A stretch of 64,000 nucleotides of DNA from Paenibacillus terricola (GTDB lineage Bacteria > Bacillota > Bacilli > Paenibacillales > Paenibacillaceae), in contig NZ_JACXZA010000003.1 of the NCBI RefSeq assembly GCF_014779765.1, positions 558,001 through 622,000 on the forward strand, read 5' to 3'. The position numbers were made by a program, and so were the translations under genes. The number at the start of each line of letters is the position of its first letter. Positions within the stretch are counted from its first letter, which is position 1. Below the pieces are notes generated by a model. The model saw nothing but the letters and a program-made list of their open reading frames with translations, made no database searches and was not told the origin of the DNA. Positions 36,601 through 44,283 of this stretch are shown piece after piece.

Positions 36601-37353
36601 ATTCTTCAGCCGGTAATTCCCGTTATCGCCAGGCTCTAAATACCAATGCGAGCTCGGATCGTTGGCATCGACTTGGCCGAATGCCGCAACGTCCGCTGTC
36701 CGATCTTTGTCCGGGTTCGTCTTCACGTACAGCGCTTGTCCGGCCCGCTCCTCGTTAATAATGCGAACCGGCTCACTATCTTCGACCGGCTCTAACTTCC
36801 ACTGCGGACTTTCGAACGTTACATTAATGTCGCTGCTTACTTCCGCGAAGCCAAGCTGGTCCTCCTCGTGAATAACGAGATTGACCGCTGAATCGGCTGC
36901 CGCACTCTTAATCAACACGTAACCGGGACGGCTCGCCGTCTCGATATACCATTGATCGCTGGCGCTTGTCGCCGCAACTTCACGACTCGTCAGCGCATCC
37001 CTTCGTTTCGATACATCAACGATCGTAATGAAATGACCCGTCTTGCGGTTCTGAATCCGCCTCTTGCCGTTCTCATCAACGATTTGCCATTGCGACGATT
37101 GATCGTTGACCGCCGTAAAGCCATAACGAACAATGCCATCGGTCGATTCGTACAAATAATTGCTTTGCCACTTGTTCTTAATGCGGATGAACTCCGCTGT
37201 AGCAGCCACTGGCGCAGCCTGAGCAGCAAACGTCGTTCCATCATCGCCCTTCGCCGAGTCATCTGCCGCTATGCTCTCCGCATAAGCCGGTAGTGAGCCG
37301 AGAAGCAGCATCACCGTCATGAGACAAGCCAGCCATGTCCTGAATCGTGCCAT
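30631..37353 (-). CDS. Giant S-layer-anchored GH87-like enzyme with lectin-like repeats
   Basis: 2240 aa from the ATG at 37353 (GGGGAGGT upstream), a secreted cell-surface protein. Signal peptide 1-25 (ending LPAYA). Residues about 50-1070 hold roughly seven tandem repeats, each with R(I/L)xN...LYE and a later WxxE and RNxxTGxYI motif, resembling ricin-type or other sugar-binding beta-trefoils. Two CBM6/35-like domains start near 1074 (YEAEQAFMGGGAQES) and 1214 (YEAEQAVTNGTK). A right-handed beta-helix covers about 1371-1746 with GH87-like DGINFCVGTSNSMMEQ and PGDDGIAMWS (candidate catalytic Asp pair near 1546). Then a bacterial Ig-like domain (about 1755-1828), a Gly/Thr linker and three SLH domains from about 2053. 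GH87 members cleave alpha-1,3-glucan or mycodextran. The GH87 call is by motif memory and needs a search. Confidence 0.8.
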   Translation of the reverse strand: MARFRTWLACLMTVMLLLGSLPAYAESIAADDSAKGDDGTTFAAQAAPVAATAEFIRIKNKWQSNYLYESTDGIVRYGFTAVNDQSSQWQIVDENGKRRIQNRKTGHFITIVDVSKRRDALTSREVAATSASDQWYIETASRPGYVLIKSAAADSAVNLVIHEEDQLGFAEVSSDINVTFESPQWKLEPVEDSEPVRIINEERAGQALYVKTNPDKDRTADVAAFGQVDANDPSSHWYLEPGDNGNYRLKNRATGQYIVQFDGGDYWRAIEMGDSDDPLKLEWSIKPSVNLEDTPVPGFVTISSAFNGGYVLNTQFPTDSYARSNDWSNAKLANAHWKVVPAADMKPVRIVNFTTGNVGTDYLYEESGAVKHGALGAANADNLKYQWYVEDYNGTKRIRNAETGRYALAGDSLTMGDSTAASASSGQWQIAASLQYDDYVSIGSAAGGYLNVEAAADTAHVSGVDPNSDGAQWLLEDPAVKTNGSVQYIRIQNEWQPFVLYEDRQGNLKYGNMRDDQRDQWAIEKFNGRKRIKNRATGHYINLQSMKDGRIQVTDVQDDWRSAIWIIETVSGGSKLIHSVNDPSSGSETDRLINLQNLTKYAEYAVINRNWGSPKWKFINVVDDRPTNIRLVNKSGQSLYEEVSATDPTQGTVKYGVRDESDAASVWFIEDAGDNAIRLKNTATNHYITMQNVGDTDVTLDNPPEPLQTLETIYPTWGSAKWYMDTTQEPGYIALRSAWAQHYIKAEDPDSAAKVSKTVKAEDGSIADSALFSVVTATAGTPELPTGAIRIRNVFNQQYLYENKGGVVLYGNVDASNGYSHWLLEQSPDGSTRIVNRVTGDAMAMSGDYRYIEGVSTSGGTDSSSLWAIEPTPDGASSLIRSLNGSYDDEYMNVQNSAGYAERGLYPSSYGSLQWQFETAPTDFDTPSVDAARNDATSTPALPSRNAVRIAVPAAEAADVRYLSEANGAISLSADGTGVDTQWLAYDYNGRQLLQNKATGKLLTLEDSGSLSAEAFSNAVDVRSQWRIDEAIGYKTIRSASNASPTLTHSGGKAKAEENAAASDSRWTIQPIRADITYEAEQAFMGGGAQESQSTAGFMGTGYAEGLSKAGAKLAFAVHAPEAGSYQAAIRYKASGANAKLNVYVNGLLSQPIDLPASAGWTDAALTIELRAGINNVTVQYDSGSSGGNALIDSLTVKNSTAPDGRGATVPYTAYEAEQAVTNGTKLGPSRTYMNVASEASGRQAVRLDTTGQYVEFTTTEAINSIVVRFSMPDSSTGTGIDSTLGLYVNGEFRQKLNLSSDHAWEYGSYPWSNDPNQGGAHRFFDEAHALIGDVPAGATIRLEKDADSMADYYVVDLVELEQVAAPLEMPDGFVSLADYGAAPNDGVDDTASFQAALTAAQAGGTGLWIPQGEFELRGDQIVLGSHVTIRGAGMWYTQLTGARFMGKGSDIEVYDLLIDGDLNIRDDEAHTHAFEGAFGPGSVIQDVWIEHSKTGLWLTKLKDSEDYTDGLYMVGLRIRDLMADGINFCVGTSNSMMEQSDIRYPGDDGIAMWSAEGRASINNTARFNTVALPWLADNIVVFGGTSNKIQDNIARDTITNGAGIAVSTRFNPVPFAGTTIVERNTLIRTGSYDTGYLTDLGAIWVFASEKDLNGKVIIRNNVALDSTYLGLTVQGIYGVDNVSVEDLVIDGVGTKGVDVASSVSGKLVIDNVIVRNSRIAEVANNAAHFQLKEVNEGFANVVKPFSLKAADGTTGRFRITTGSSLAIQVLNSDGSDVTAQAQLAISGSGAAAMSGNGKAIVGQSAGEAVLTVTYNGAVRAYTIVVAPSAGSDNGGGGTITNPGHTGSTGSTGEGGVIVSGSAADNDASLAAMTGSTITFAVDSSGAAGQAAFTVQGLRAAIAAHPDGTIIVQNGGTSYELPLPLIADLLKGQSIPSDAVVTFTVKPLEVAAANKLAVLAKKQGLDLKGTLIDFGITLQANGKTMAIDSFGSTYVTRTLVIDGTLDPKTATALAYNEATGEFQYVPATFASSGGKTTVTIMSMGNSIYGVAVHPVTFGDVSTHWAKGWIEQLASRMIVKGVATSSFAPNRSITRAEFAALLVRALGLHEQSGGTSFSDVGANAWYAQDVRTASQFGLVQGMADGAFHPSDSITREQMAVMLAKAIAIVKGKQSTSGEAASASFSDASTIHGWASDAVALTAQLGIMQGNPSGEFAPRDLATRAEATVVIGRLLQAAGLMN

Positions 37354-37549
37354 GAAGAATAGACCTCCCCAATATCTGGATTCGATTAAACTCGAACCTA
37401 TCATATTGAGAAATCGCTTATACAGCGATGTGTATTCTTCTAGGATGTAGTCGTTTTATTACGCACTTGTATGATGCCGATTGCAACCATAAAGTGCAGA
37501 TGTACGTCAATGACTGGGTCTGGTTTATTACGAAGAGGGAGGGTATCAG

Positions 37550-38320
37550 ATGAATCTGCGTATGCTCTGTTTAGTCGTTCTATTCATTTTATTAACGGGT
37601 TGTCAGGAGAAGGAAGCAGCGCTAGATGAACCAAATCCAAGCAGCGAACAAACTGCTGAACAAGGAATGCCCCAGGCTCTGCAAGCTGACGACCAATCCG
37701 ATGATGAATCCATGAATGCCTCTCCATCAGACGACGGTTCTGTAAACCAGCGCGAGGAAACCTTTTTCCTAAACGATCAAATCGGGTGGAAAGCAGCGTA
37801 CAAAGATTATGGCATGCATCGTGAAGATATGATCCTATACAAAACGACGGACGGGGGTGCCAATTGGGCTTATATCGCAAGCTCCGATGATGCCCACAGT
37901 AATCTTCCAGGGGGAGTAAAGTCAGGATTCGTGTTCTCGAGTGAAAAGAATGGCTGGATGACGACAAATGCTCCATGGCAGGGGAAGGTTGGATTGTCTT
38001 TCACTAGTGACGGAGGAGTGACGTGGAATGAGGAGCATCTAGCTGTGCCTGAGGAATTGAAAGAGGCTCAATTATTCGCTTTCGCACCCTTATTTATTAC
38101 ACAGGACGAGGGAATTGTAGTTGCACAATCAGACACATCATCGATCATCCTATACTTCACGATTAATGGCGGTCAGGATTGGGAGTCATTTTCCAATAAG
38201 AGCAGCGGTGAATACAAAGGATTATCCTGGAACGTTTCCGAGAACACTATCTCGATCTCAGCCCATAGCAAGGAATGGACAATCCACACATCGGAGAATG
38301 CAAGGTGGTTCCAAGACTGA
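37550..38320 (+). CDS. Lipoprotein with BNR/Ycf48-like beta-propeller
   Basis: 256 aa exported lipoprotein. Signal with lipobox LLTGC (Cys18), an acidic Ser/Asp/Gln-rich linker (about 20-70), then repeats with Asp-box motifs TTDGGANW, TSDGGVTW and TINGGQDW, typical of sialidase-like or photosystem-assembly-like propellers. GGGAGGG precedes the ATG. It converges with the small gene at 38345. Function unknown; Asp-box proteins in Paenibacilli often act in the envelope. Confidence 0.8.
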   Translation: MNLRMLCLVVLFILLTGCQEKEAALDEPNPSSEQTAEQGMPQALQADDQSDDESMNASPSDDGSVNQREETFFLNDQIGWKAAYKDYGMHREDMILYKTTDGGANWAYIASSDDAHSNLPGGVKSGFVFSSEKNGWMTTNAPWQGKVGLSFTSDGGVTWNEEHLAVPEELKEAQLFAFAPLFITQDEGIVVAQSDTSSIILYFTINGGQDWESFSNKSSGEYKGLSWNVSENTISISAHSKEWTIHTSENARWFQD

Positions 38321-38344
38321 TCAATCAGACCTTATCCTTATTGC

Positions 38345-38551
38345 TCAGAAAAACATCGACCTTATTACAAAGAAAGACAAAGCGAGCACGATATTCGTAA
38401 CGCCGAGGAAGGTCGAGAACTTTTGTTCTTTGGTCATATTGTTCTTCTTCAGCTCCATACGATCAATGCGAAGGATCATAAGCCCTGAGAAAAGCAGAAG
38501 AGGAATCGCATAGCCGATAAAATTAACCGTATAACCAACAACGACATTCAT
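38345..38551 (-). CDS. Small two-helix membrane protein, possible germinant receptor D subunit
   Basis: 68 aa with GGAGGGATCGTC before the ATG. Two hydrophobic segments: VNFIGYAIPLLLFSGLMILRI and FLGVTNIVLALSFFVIRSM, with a charged loop (MELKKNNMTKEQK) between. The size and topology match the small D subunits found at the ends of ger operons. The gerC-like remnant directly upstream overlaps its start by 4 bases in one frame, which supports that origin. D-subunit identity is inference. Confidence 0.55.
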   Translation of the reverse strand: MNVVVGYTVNFIGYAIPLLLFSGLMILRIDRMELKKNNMTKEQKFSTFLGVTNIVLALSFFVIRSMFF

Positions 38552-38790
38552 GACGATCCCTCCTGCTGCACCAGCGTCTTACATTGACATGGGTATCAAT
38601 ATCGAACGTCACGTCCTTATATTGCTCCTGCCACCGCTCTTTTGTTGTTACATTCGTGTTCCAATAGCTTCTCTTCTTGGCTCGGATGAACTCCCCGAAC
38701 CCGAAGATATCGCTGCCCGCTTCCTGCGTTTGCGCGATAAGCATTCTTCAGTCCGTTATTATTGGCAGTAAACGAGCTGTTAAGCGGCAT
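38549..38790 (-). pseudogene. Remnant of a Ger(x)C spore germination lipoprotein gene, C-terminal end
   Basis: The frame from 38744 reads AQTQEAGSDIFGFGEFIRAKKRSYW...WQEQYKDVTFDIDTHVNVRR, a close match to the conserved Ger(x)C C-terminus (DIFGFG, W..., V.V.IRR). The rest of the protein, including the lipoprotein signal, is missing. The natural end appears shifted: another frame ends QQEGSS with a TGA overlapping the next gene's ATG. A start with a good ribosome site at 38790 opens a different frame of 57 codons and is probably meaningless. Confidence 0.6.
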
Positions 38791-38871
38791 CGTGATCCCC
38801 CCTGTATCGGTATAGCCACATACTAATATGTGGAATTTGATGATATTTATTCTTTCGTGCGTTCCAAACAA

Positions 38872-38905
38872 AAAGCTGACGCAGGTTTTAACCCGCATCA
38901 GCTTT
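38872..38905 (-). terminator. Terminator of the GH78 gene
   Basis: Long imperfect hairpin (AAGCTGA.GC.GGTT with AACC.GC.TCAGCTT), then TTTTTG on the minus strand, 26 bases past the stop. Confidence 0.85.
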
Positions 38906-38930
38906 ATTAGCGTTATTGTATTTCTAGATA

Positions 38931-41603
38931 CTACTGCTGCTGTTGTGCATCAAAATGGTAAGTTCCCGAGCCGACGCGGAATTCCAGCCACTCTGCCGTC
39001 TCGACGATATCGGTTACGCCCTCCGCAGCGGCGAGCGCAAGACCTGATTCGGTTACGCTGGACTTGCTCGCTCCTTGTAACCGTACCAGTGCGGACGTGT
39101 TAGCCGGTACCGTCACTTCGTACGCAATTCCGCCGTCCTTCTGACGCGACCACGCCGATCGGATCTCGCCATATGGCGACTCGAGGGACGCTTCAGCGGA
39201 TGTCAGCGAGCCGCCGGGAATCGGGCGGATGATGATACGTCGATAACCTGGCTCTGTCTCATCGGCATCAATGCCTGCAACTGTGCCGAACAGCCAATCA
39301 CCTACTGCTCCATAAGCGTAGTGGTTATAGGAGTTCATATCGTCGCTCCAGAAGCTGCCGTCCGGCTTAATGCCATCCCAATGCTCCCAGATCGTCGTTG
39401 CTCCCTTCGTTACCGGATACAACCAAGACGGATATTCGCGCCGTTCGAGCAGCTTGTAGGCAAGCTCCACATGACCGAACTTGGTGAGCACATGGCACAG
39501 ATAAGGGGTGCCAACGAAGCCAGTCGTCAGTTGGTTGCCTTCTTCTTCGACTATCTTGGCAAGCCGATCCGCTGCTTGAACACGATCTTCTTCCTTCAGC
39601 AGGTCGAACATTAACGCAACAGCGTAGGCCGTCTGCGTCGGTGATGCAACCCGACCGCTTGGCGTCACATATTCATCGCGGAAAGCTTGCTCGATGTTCG
39701 CTCGAAGATCCGCATACTTGGCTGCATCTTCCGTATAGCCCAGCAAGGCAGCCGCCTTAGCCAACAACCCCGTTGAATGCGCATAGAAAGCTGTCGCAAT
39801 CAAATCTCGCGGTGTCGCGCCTACATAGCTGTTCTCCTTCGCATCGAGACCAAGCCAATCGCCGAAGTGGAAGCCCGTATTCCACAGCAGTTCGTTCTCT
39901 CCCTGCGCACGAATGTACTCTACCCAGCCCTTCATGCTCGGGTATTGCTCACGCAGCACTCGTGCATCGCCATAGCGCTCATACAATACCCATGGCACGA
40001 TCGCTGCCGCATCTCCCCAAGCTGAGGAGTTCTCGCCAGCAGACGTCGATAGATCCGGCACAACATGCGGAACGCTTCCGTCTGGCTTCTGATCCGCAGA
40101 CAGATCCCGCAGCCACTTCGTGAAGAACGGCATAACGTTCCGATTATAGGTCGCTGCCCGTACGAAAGCTTGTGCATCGCCTGTCCAGCCCAACCGTTCG
40201 TCACGCTGCGGGCAATCCGTCGGCACGTCAACGAAGTTGCCGATCTGGCCCCAGACGATGTTGTCCGCCAGCTTATTAATGAGCGGATCGGAGCAGCGGA
40301 ATTGTCCCGCTTCCTGCAGGTCGCTCGTCAACACACAACCGACGAAGCGGCCAGGAATTTGCTCAGGCGAGATGCCTTCCACCTTGACATAACGGAATCC
40401 TTGGAACGTAAAGAATGGCTCGAACGTCTCTGCGCCGTTACCTGAACAAATATACGTAACCGTCTGTTCGGCTCTGCGAAGGTTACCGATATAGAAGTTG
40501 CCGTTACGATCCAGCACTTCGGCATGCCGAAGCTTCACGACCGTCCCCGCCTTAGTCTGAACGCTGAAGCGCATCCAACCCACCATGTTCTGTCCCATGT
40601 CGAGTACGGTCTCACCGCTTGGCGTCGTTAACACAGATATAGGTACGATTGTATTCACGATCCGAACCGGCTCATTCTCCTGCGCGACGAGCAGCTCCTT
40701 CGAGTGATCATAGTGGACGACAGTTCCCCATTCCGAATCGTCGAAGCCTGCAAGTGACCAACCGATGCGTTCCAGCCTTGCATCGTACCGCTCGCCATCG
40801 TAAATTTCGGAGCTGCGGATGGCTCCGTCGCTGCCCTTCCAGCTGTTATCCGAGCTAACGATGTATTCCGAACCGTCCTCGTAACGCACGTGCAGAACAA
40901 CTAGCGCTGCCCTTGTGTCGCCATAATACTGCTTCTTGTCCCAGCCCATCTCGCCGCGATACCAGCCGTTTCCGAGCATGACGCCAAGTGCATTATCACC
41001 TTCCGACACCAGCTGAGTCACATCATAGGTCTGGTACTGCAGCCGTTTGGTGTAACTCGTCCAGCCTGGATTGAGCCTTGTGTCGTCTGCTTTCTCTCCA
41101 TTCACGAACAGCTGGTACATGCCAAGCGCCGTCGCATAGACGCGGGCTGAAGCAATCGGCTTATCGAGCGGGAAGCGCTTGCGCAAATAAGCGATTGGTT
41201 CGTCCCCTGCTTCGTCGCGCGGCTGCGGATACGAGATCCATTCGGCTGCTGCCCATTCCTCATTCGACAATAGCCCTGTTTCGAAATAAGCTGGCGCGCT
41301 CCATGCCGACTCCGCTCCACCCGTTCCCCATGTCTTCACCCGGTAGTAATACCGTGTCCGCGGCTGCAGCGGTGCTCCTTCATATCCGACATTCGTCGAT
41401 TGGCCGCTCACTCGTCTTCCTGTACTCCAATCAAGCTCACCGCTGAAATCCACACGCTTCCCAACTTGAATCTGATAGCCCTCTTGTAGAAAAGCCCTTC
41501 CTGCCGAACGAATTTTCCAGCTTAACGCAGGTGCTGCGTCACCGATTCCGACTGGGTTCAACCTATGATTACATGTTAGTCCGTATACTTCGATTTCCGT
41601 CAT
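38931..41603 (-). CDS. GH78 alpha-L-rhamnosidase
   Basis: 890 aa, cytoplasmic. Would release terminal rhamnose from plant or microbial glycans. The layout is normal for GH78: N-terminal Fn3-like domain (AAPALSWKIRSAGRAFLQEGYQIQV), a rhamnose-binding beta-sandwich (about 145-320), the alpha/alpha barrel with DVPTDCPQRDERLGWTGDAQAF near 460 carrying the acid residues, and a C-terminal beta-domain with the GAVGDWLFGTVAGI stretch. GGAG precedes the ATG. Transcribed divergently from an AraC regulator (41743) likely to respond to rhamnose. Confidence 0.93.
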   Translation of the reverse strand: MTEIEVYGLTCNHRLNPVGIGDAAPALSWKIRSAGRAFLQEGYQIQVGKRVDFSGELDWSTGRRVSGQSTNVGYEGAPLQPRTRYYYRVKTWGTGGAESAWSAPAYFETGLLSNEEWAAAEWISYPQPRDEAGDEPIAYLRKRFPLDKPIASARVYATALGMYQLFVNGEKADDTRLNPGWTSYTKRLQYQTYDVTQLVSEGDNALGVMLGNGWYRGEMGWDKKQYYGDTRAALVVLHVRYEDGSEYIVSSDNSWKGSDGAIRSSEIYDGERYDARLERIGWSLAGFDDSEWGTVVHYDHSKELLVAQENEPVRIVNTIVPISVLTTPSGETVLDMGQNMVGWMRFSVQTKAGTVVKLRHAEVLDRNGNFYIGNLRRAEQTVTYICSGNGAETFEPFFTFQGFRYVKVEGISPEQIPGRFVGCVLTSDLQEAGQFRCSDPLINKLADNIVWGQIGNFVDVPTDCPQRDERLGWTGDAQAFVRAATYNRNVMPFFTKWLRDLSADQKPDGSVPHVVPDLSTSAGENSSAWGDAAAIVPWVLYERYGDARVLREQYPSMKGWVEYIRAQGENELLWNTGFHFGDWLGLDAKENSYVGATPRDLIATAFYAHSTGLLAKAAALLGYTEDAAKYADLRANIEQAFRDEYVTPSGRVASPTQTAYAVALMFDLLKEEDRVQAADRLAKIVEEEGNQLTTGFVGTPYLCHVLTKFGHVELAYKLLERREYPSWLYPVTKGATTIWEHWDGIKPDGSFWSDDMNSYNHYAYGAVGDWLFGTVAGIDADETEPGYRRIIIRPIPGGSLTSAEASLESPYGEIRSAWSRQKDGGIAYEVTVPANTSALVRLQGASKSSVTESGLALAAAEGVTDIVETAEWLEFRVGSGTYHFDAQQQQ

Positions 41604-41742
41604 CCGTCCATTCTCCTATCACGTATAGAGTAGCTGCTTCTGACAGCAGTGTACCGCATACTAGACGTTTGTTATATTGCTGTTTCGGACGAAAATACAT
41701 GGTAAAATAGACATAATAGCAATCACTCAAGGAGGCGATGAA

Positions 41743-42621
41743 ATGGCGCGTCGCACCATAAGAGGGGTTGACCTGTTTCGGAGCGGGCTGAGCGTATTCG
41801 TCAACCGAATCGAGGAGAACTTCGTCAATTCAGATCTCCACGAGCATGACTTCATCGAGTTGAATTACGTCGCCGAAGGGATCGGCTTTCAATATCTTGG
41901 GGACAAAGCCGTTCCTGCTTCCCGCGGCGATTTCTTCGCGCTGCCGATTGGTTCCTCTCATGTATTCCGTCCCTATTCCACCGAGAAGAAGAATAGGCTC
42001 GTCGTCTATAATGTCGTATTCACACCGGCAGTGTTGGAACAAATCTCTCAGGCGGCACCTGAGCTTGCGTTCGACCGCATATGGCAATCGCTGTCCGAAC
42101 AATCGATCGAGAGCGGGATCGTGCGAGATACGCGTTCTACGCTGGCACCATTGTTCGAACGCATTTATGTGGAGCATGCCGCTATGCGGCCTGGTGCATC
42201 GGCTATGTTGACGGCCTTGTTGACGCAAATTCTAATTGAATGGACGCGACTTCGTACGACGGTGGAAGAGCCGAATTCATCCGCGCTCGCGAGTATGGAC
42301 GAAGCGATCGGCTATGTACGCGAGCGAGCATTGGAGCGGCTGACGCAAGCTGATGCAGCTGCTCGGTTCGGGCTAAGCGAGCGGCACTTCCAGCGCCTGT
42401 TCCAGCGTCATACGGGACAGACGTTCCTCGACTTCGTCCAGCATCAGCGGATCATGACGGCGTGCGAACTGCTTCGCAGCACGCAGCACAAGCTGGAAGC
42501 GATCGCCGGGCTAGTCGGCTATCGCGACATCCAGTCGTTCAGCCGCGTGTTCAAACGGATCGAAGGCGTCACGCCGGGCCAATATCGCAAAGCGACAGTT
42601 AAGCTGCAGCCCGACAAATGA
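41743..42621 (+). CDS. AraC-family regulator with cupin sensor domain
   Basis: 292 aa from the ATG at 41743 (AAGGAGGCGATGAA upstream; the longer frame has no ribosome site). The N-terminal cupin domain (about 20-110: HEHDFIELNYVAEGIGFQYLG, GDFFALPIGSSHVFRPY) binds a sugar in RhaR/RhaS-type proteins. The C-terminal AraC domain (about 195-290: LTQADAAARFGLSERHFQRLFQRHTG, AIAGLVGYRDIQSFSRVFKRIEG) binds DNA. The shared 139-bp intergenic region with the GH78 gene points to control of rhamnosidase. Terminator at 42624-42658. Confidence 0.9.
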   Translation: MARRTIRGVDLFRSGLSVFVNRIEENFVNSDLHEHDFIELNYVAEGIGFQYLGDKAVPASRGDFFALPIGSSHVFRPYSTEKKNRLVVYNVVFTPAVLEQISQAAPELAFDRIWQSLSEQSIESGIVRDTRSTLAPLFERIYVEHAAMRPGASAMLTALLTQILIEWTRLRTTVEEPNSSALASMDEAIGYVRERALERLTQADAAARFGLSERHFQRLFQRHTGQTFLDFVQHQRIMTACELLRSTQHKLEAIAGLVGYRDIQSFSRVFKRIEGVTPGQYRKATVKLQPDK

Positions 42622-42623
42622 AA

Positions 42624-42658
42624 AGGTCAGCCCATGCATGAGGCGCTTAGGCTGACCT
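42624..42658 (+). terminator. Terminator of the AraC/cupin gene
   Basis: Arms AGGTCAGCC (42624-42632) and complement (42650-42658), then CTATTTTAC. Confidence 0.65.
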
Positions 42659-42674
42659 GCTATTTTACTCCACA

Positions 42675-42779
42675 ACAAGAATCAAGAAAAGCAAAGAGCT
42701 GCTGCTGCAGCATCCGCACATGCAGGTCAAAGAAATCGCAGCGCTGACGGGCTTCGATACCCCTGATCAGCTCATTTGA
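42675..42779 (+). pseudogene. Relic of an AraC/YesN-type regulator (helix-turn-helix fragment)
   Basis: An open stretch reads RIKKSKELLLQHPHM, then QVKEIAALTGFDTPDQLI and a stop, matching the second half of an AraC DNA-binding domain. No start or upstream domain is present. The rest of 42780-42916 shows no gene on either strand. Confidence 0.55.
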
Positions 42780-42916
42780 CATTTCCCGGGAAATTGCGAC
42801 GATTCGGGTCTAAACAACCGACATTATTCCATATACTCATGACCTTTATCATATAGCTGGATGTTCCGAATTGATCTAGAATGAGGTCACCCTTTCGGAA
42901 AAGAGGCAATGACCTT

Positions 42917-43909
42917 ATGACGGATATACGACCTTTTCTAGCTAAAATACGGCGTTCTATCGCAGCCCATCGAACAGCCGCTGCTGATGGATACCGCCGT
43001 AAGCTATCCGACTCATCTGCATCGGCGGATTTATACGGAACGGCGAACGCGGTCATTTTGCTATATACGATAAATGAACTGCCAGCGTTCGGTACAGACG
43101 AGCACCTTGCTTTCGTCTCTTCCCTGCAGCAGTTTCAAGATCCGCACACAGGCCTGTTTAACGGAATCGGACATCATCCTCTGCACGGAACCGCCTTCGC
43201 GATCTCGGCGCTGGAGCTGCTGGACAGCAAACCTCTGTATCCCCTGACTGACTTACAGGAACTTAAGGATAAGGCTGCGCTTTATGAATTTCTTGCCGGC
43301 CTTAACTGGGTGCGCGAGCCCTGGGCAGAATCACATAAAGGCGCTGGCTTGTACGCAGCAATGGTACTAGCTGGTGAAGTAGACGCTGCTTGGGAAGACG
43401 CATACTTCAACTGGCTGCACGAAGAGACGGACCCGGCAACCGGCCTATGGCGAAAGCAAGCGATGCATACAGTTGCTAGCGCACCATTGTTCCATCACTT
43501 AGCCAGCTCGTTCCACTATCTATTCAATCTCAATTACCGCAACCGCAAGATGCGATATCCGGATGCATGGATTGATACCTGCTTGCAACTTAATAACGCG
43601 GGCGAGATCCCTTTGAAGGCAGATGCCTTGTCGTTCGTTGAGCTCGATGTGCTTTACACCCTGATTTGCGCAGCCTCACAGACCGAACATCGGGCAGCGG
43701 AACTTCAAGCCATGATCCATGCCATTTGCCACCATCTTCTGAATAGCGTCGAGTCCCTATCCGGTGGACCAGACGACGACGTATTCGAAGATATTCATGA
43801 GCTGTGCGGCACGACCTGCGCTCTAGCGCTTGTGCAATCGGTCATGTCGGGGCAGATCGTTTCCGGTCGCATACTGCAGAAGGTACTCGATCGGCGGCCT
43901 TTTATCTAA
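42917..43909 (+). CDS. Hypothetical all-helical protein (alpha/alpha-toroid-like)
   Basis: 330 aa from the ATG at 42917; the alternative ATG at 42881 lacks a ribosome site. No signal peptide or membrane segment. Repeated helical pattern with small motifs (YGTANAVILLYTINEL, HPLHGTAFAISALELL, HKGAGLYAAMVLAGEV, ELCGTTCALALVQSV) resembling alpha/alpha-toroid proteins such as glycosidases, lyases or prenyltransferase-like proteins. Several His and Asp residues lie in these motifs (GHHPLHGTA, GGPDDDVFEDIHELCG). Family not recognised. Stands alone between the rhamnose regulator and trpS. Confidence 0.7.
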   Translation: MTDIRPFLAKIRRSIAAHRTAAADGYRRKLSDSSASADLYGTANAVILLYTINELPAFGTDEHLAFVSSLQQFQDPHTGLFNGIGHHPLHGTAFAISALELLDSKPLYPLTDLQELKDKAALYEFLAGLNWVREPWAESHKGAGLYAAMVLAGEVDAAWEDAYFNWLHEETDPATGLWRKQAMHTVASAPLFHHLASSFHYLFNLNYRNRKMRYPDAWIDTCLQLNNAGEIPLKADALSFVELDVLYTLICAASQTEHRAAELQAMIHAICHHLLNSVESLSGGPDDDVFEDIHELCGTTCALALVQSVMSGQIVSGRILQKVLDRRPFI

Positions 43910-43947
43910 CCGTTATAGCTGCTCGAAACTTATGGTTGCTTGGTTAG

Positions 43948-43976
43948 TTGACAGAACATTGAATCTATTGTAAAAA
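43948..43976 (+). promoter_or_regulatory. Promoter of the trpS T-box leader
   Basis: Perfect -35 TTGACA at 43948-43953, a 17-base spacer and -10 TAAAAA at 43971-43976 (4 of 6 to consensus), just upstream of the T-box leader. Confidence 0.65.
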
Positions 43977-44007
43977 TGTACTATCCCAATTTTATACAAC
44001 TATGCAT

Positions 44008-44283
44008 TGATGAAGAGAGTACGCATAACGAATACTCCAGAGAGCTGATGGGTGGTGCGAATCAGCGTAGGGATTATGCGGAAGTGGGCTTCGGAGCATC
44101 CAAACCGAAACGTTGCGAGTAGGCTTTGGCGAAAGTCCCGTCGTTACAAGGGACGCGTATTCAAACATGCTGCATAGACATGTTTAGATACGTCAAAGCG
44201 AGTCCGATGATTCCCATCGGGCTAACGAAGGTGGTACCACGGGGTTTTCTCGTCCTTTACAGGATGAGGAAACCTCTTTTTGC
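44008..44283 (+). promoter_or_regulatory. T-box riboswitch, tryptophan-specific
   Basis: Transcription-antitermination leader that reads uncharged tRNA-Trp. Stem I has a distal GGTGGTGCGAA element. The specifier sits in GAAG-TGG-GCTTCGGAGC, giving TGG (Trp) at 44085-44087. The T-box antiterminator sequence AAGGTGGTACCACGG is at 44228-44242. The competing terminator has arms GGTTTTCTCGTCCT and AGGATGAGGAAACC (44243-44275) and ends in CTCTTTTTG. Specifier and downstream gene agree. Confidence 0.93.

Noticed and set aside
38617-38898. Minus-strand frame starting at 38790 with a good ribosome site
   Set aside because: The peptide has no protein-like pattern, while the overlapping frame matches Ger(x)C; kept only as part of the pseudogene.
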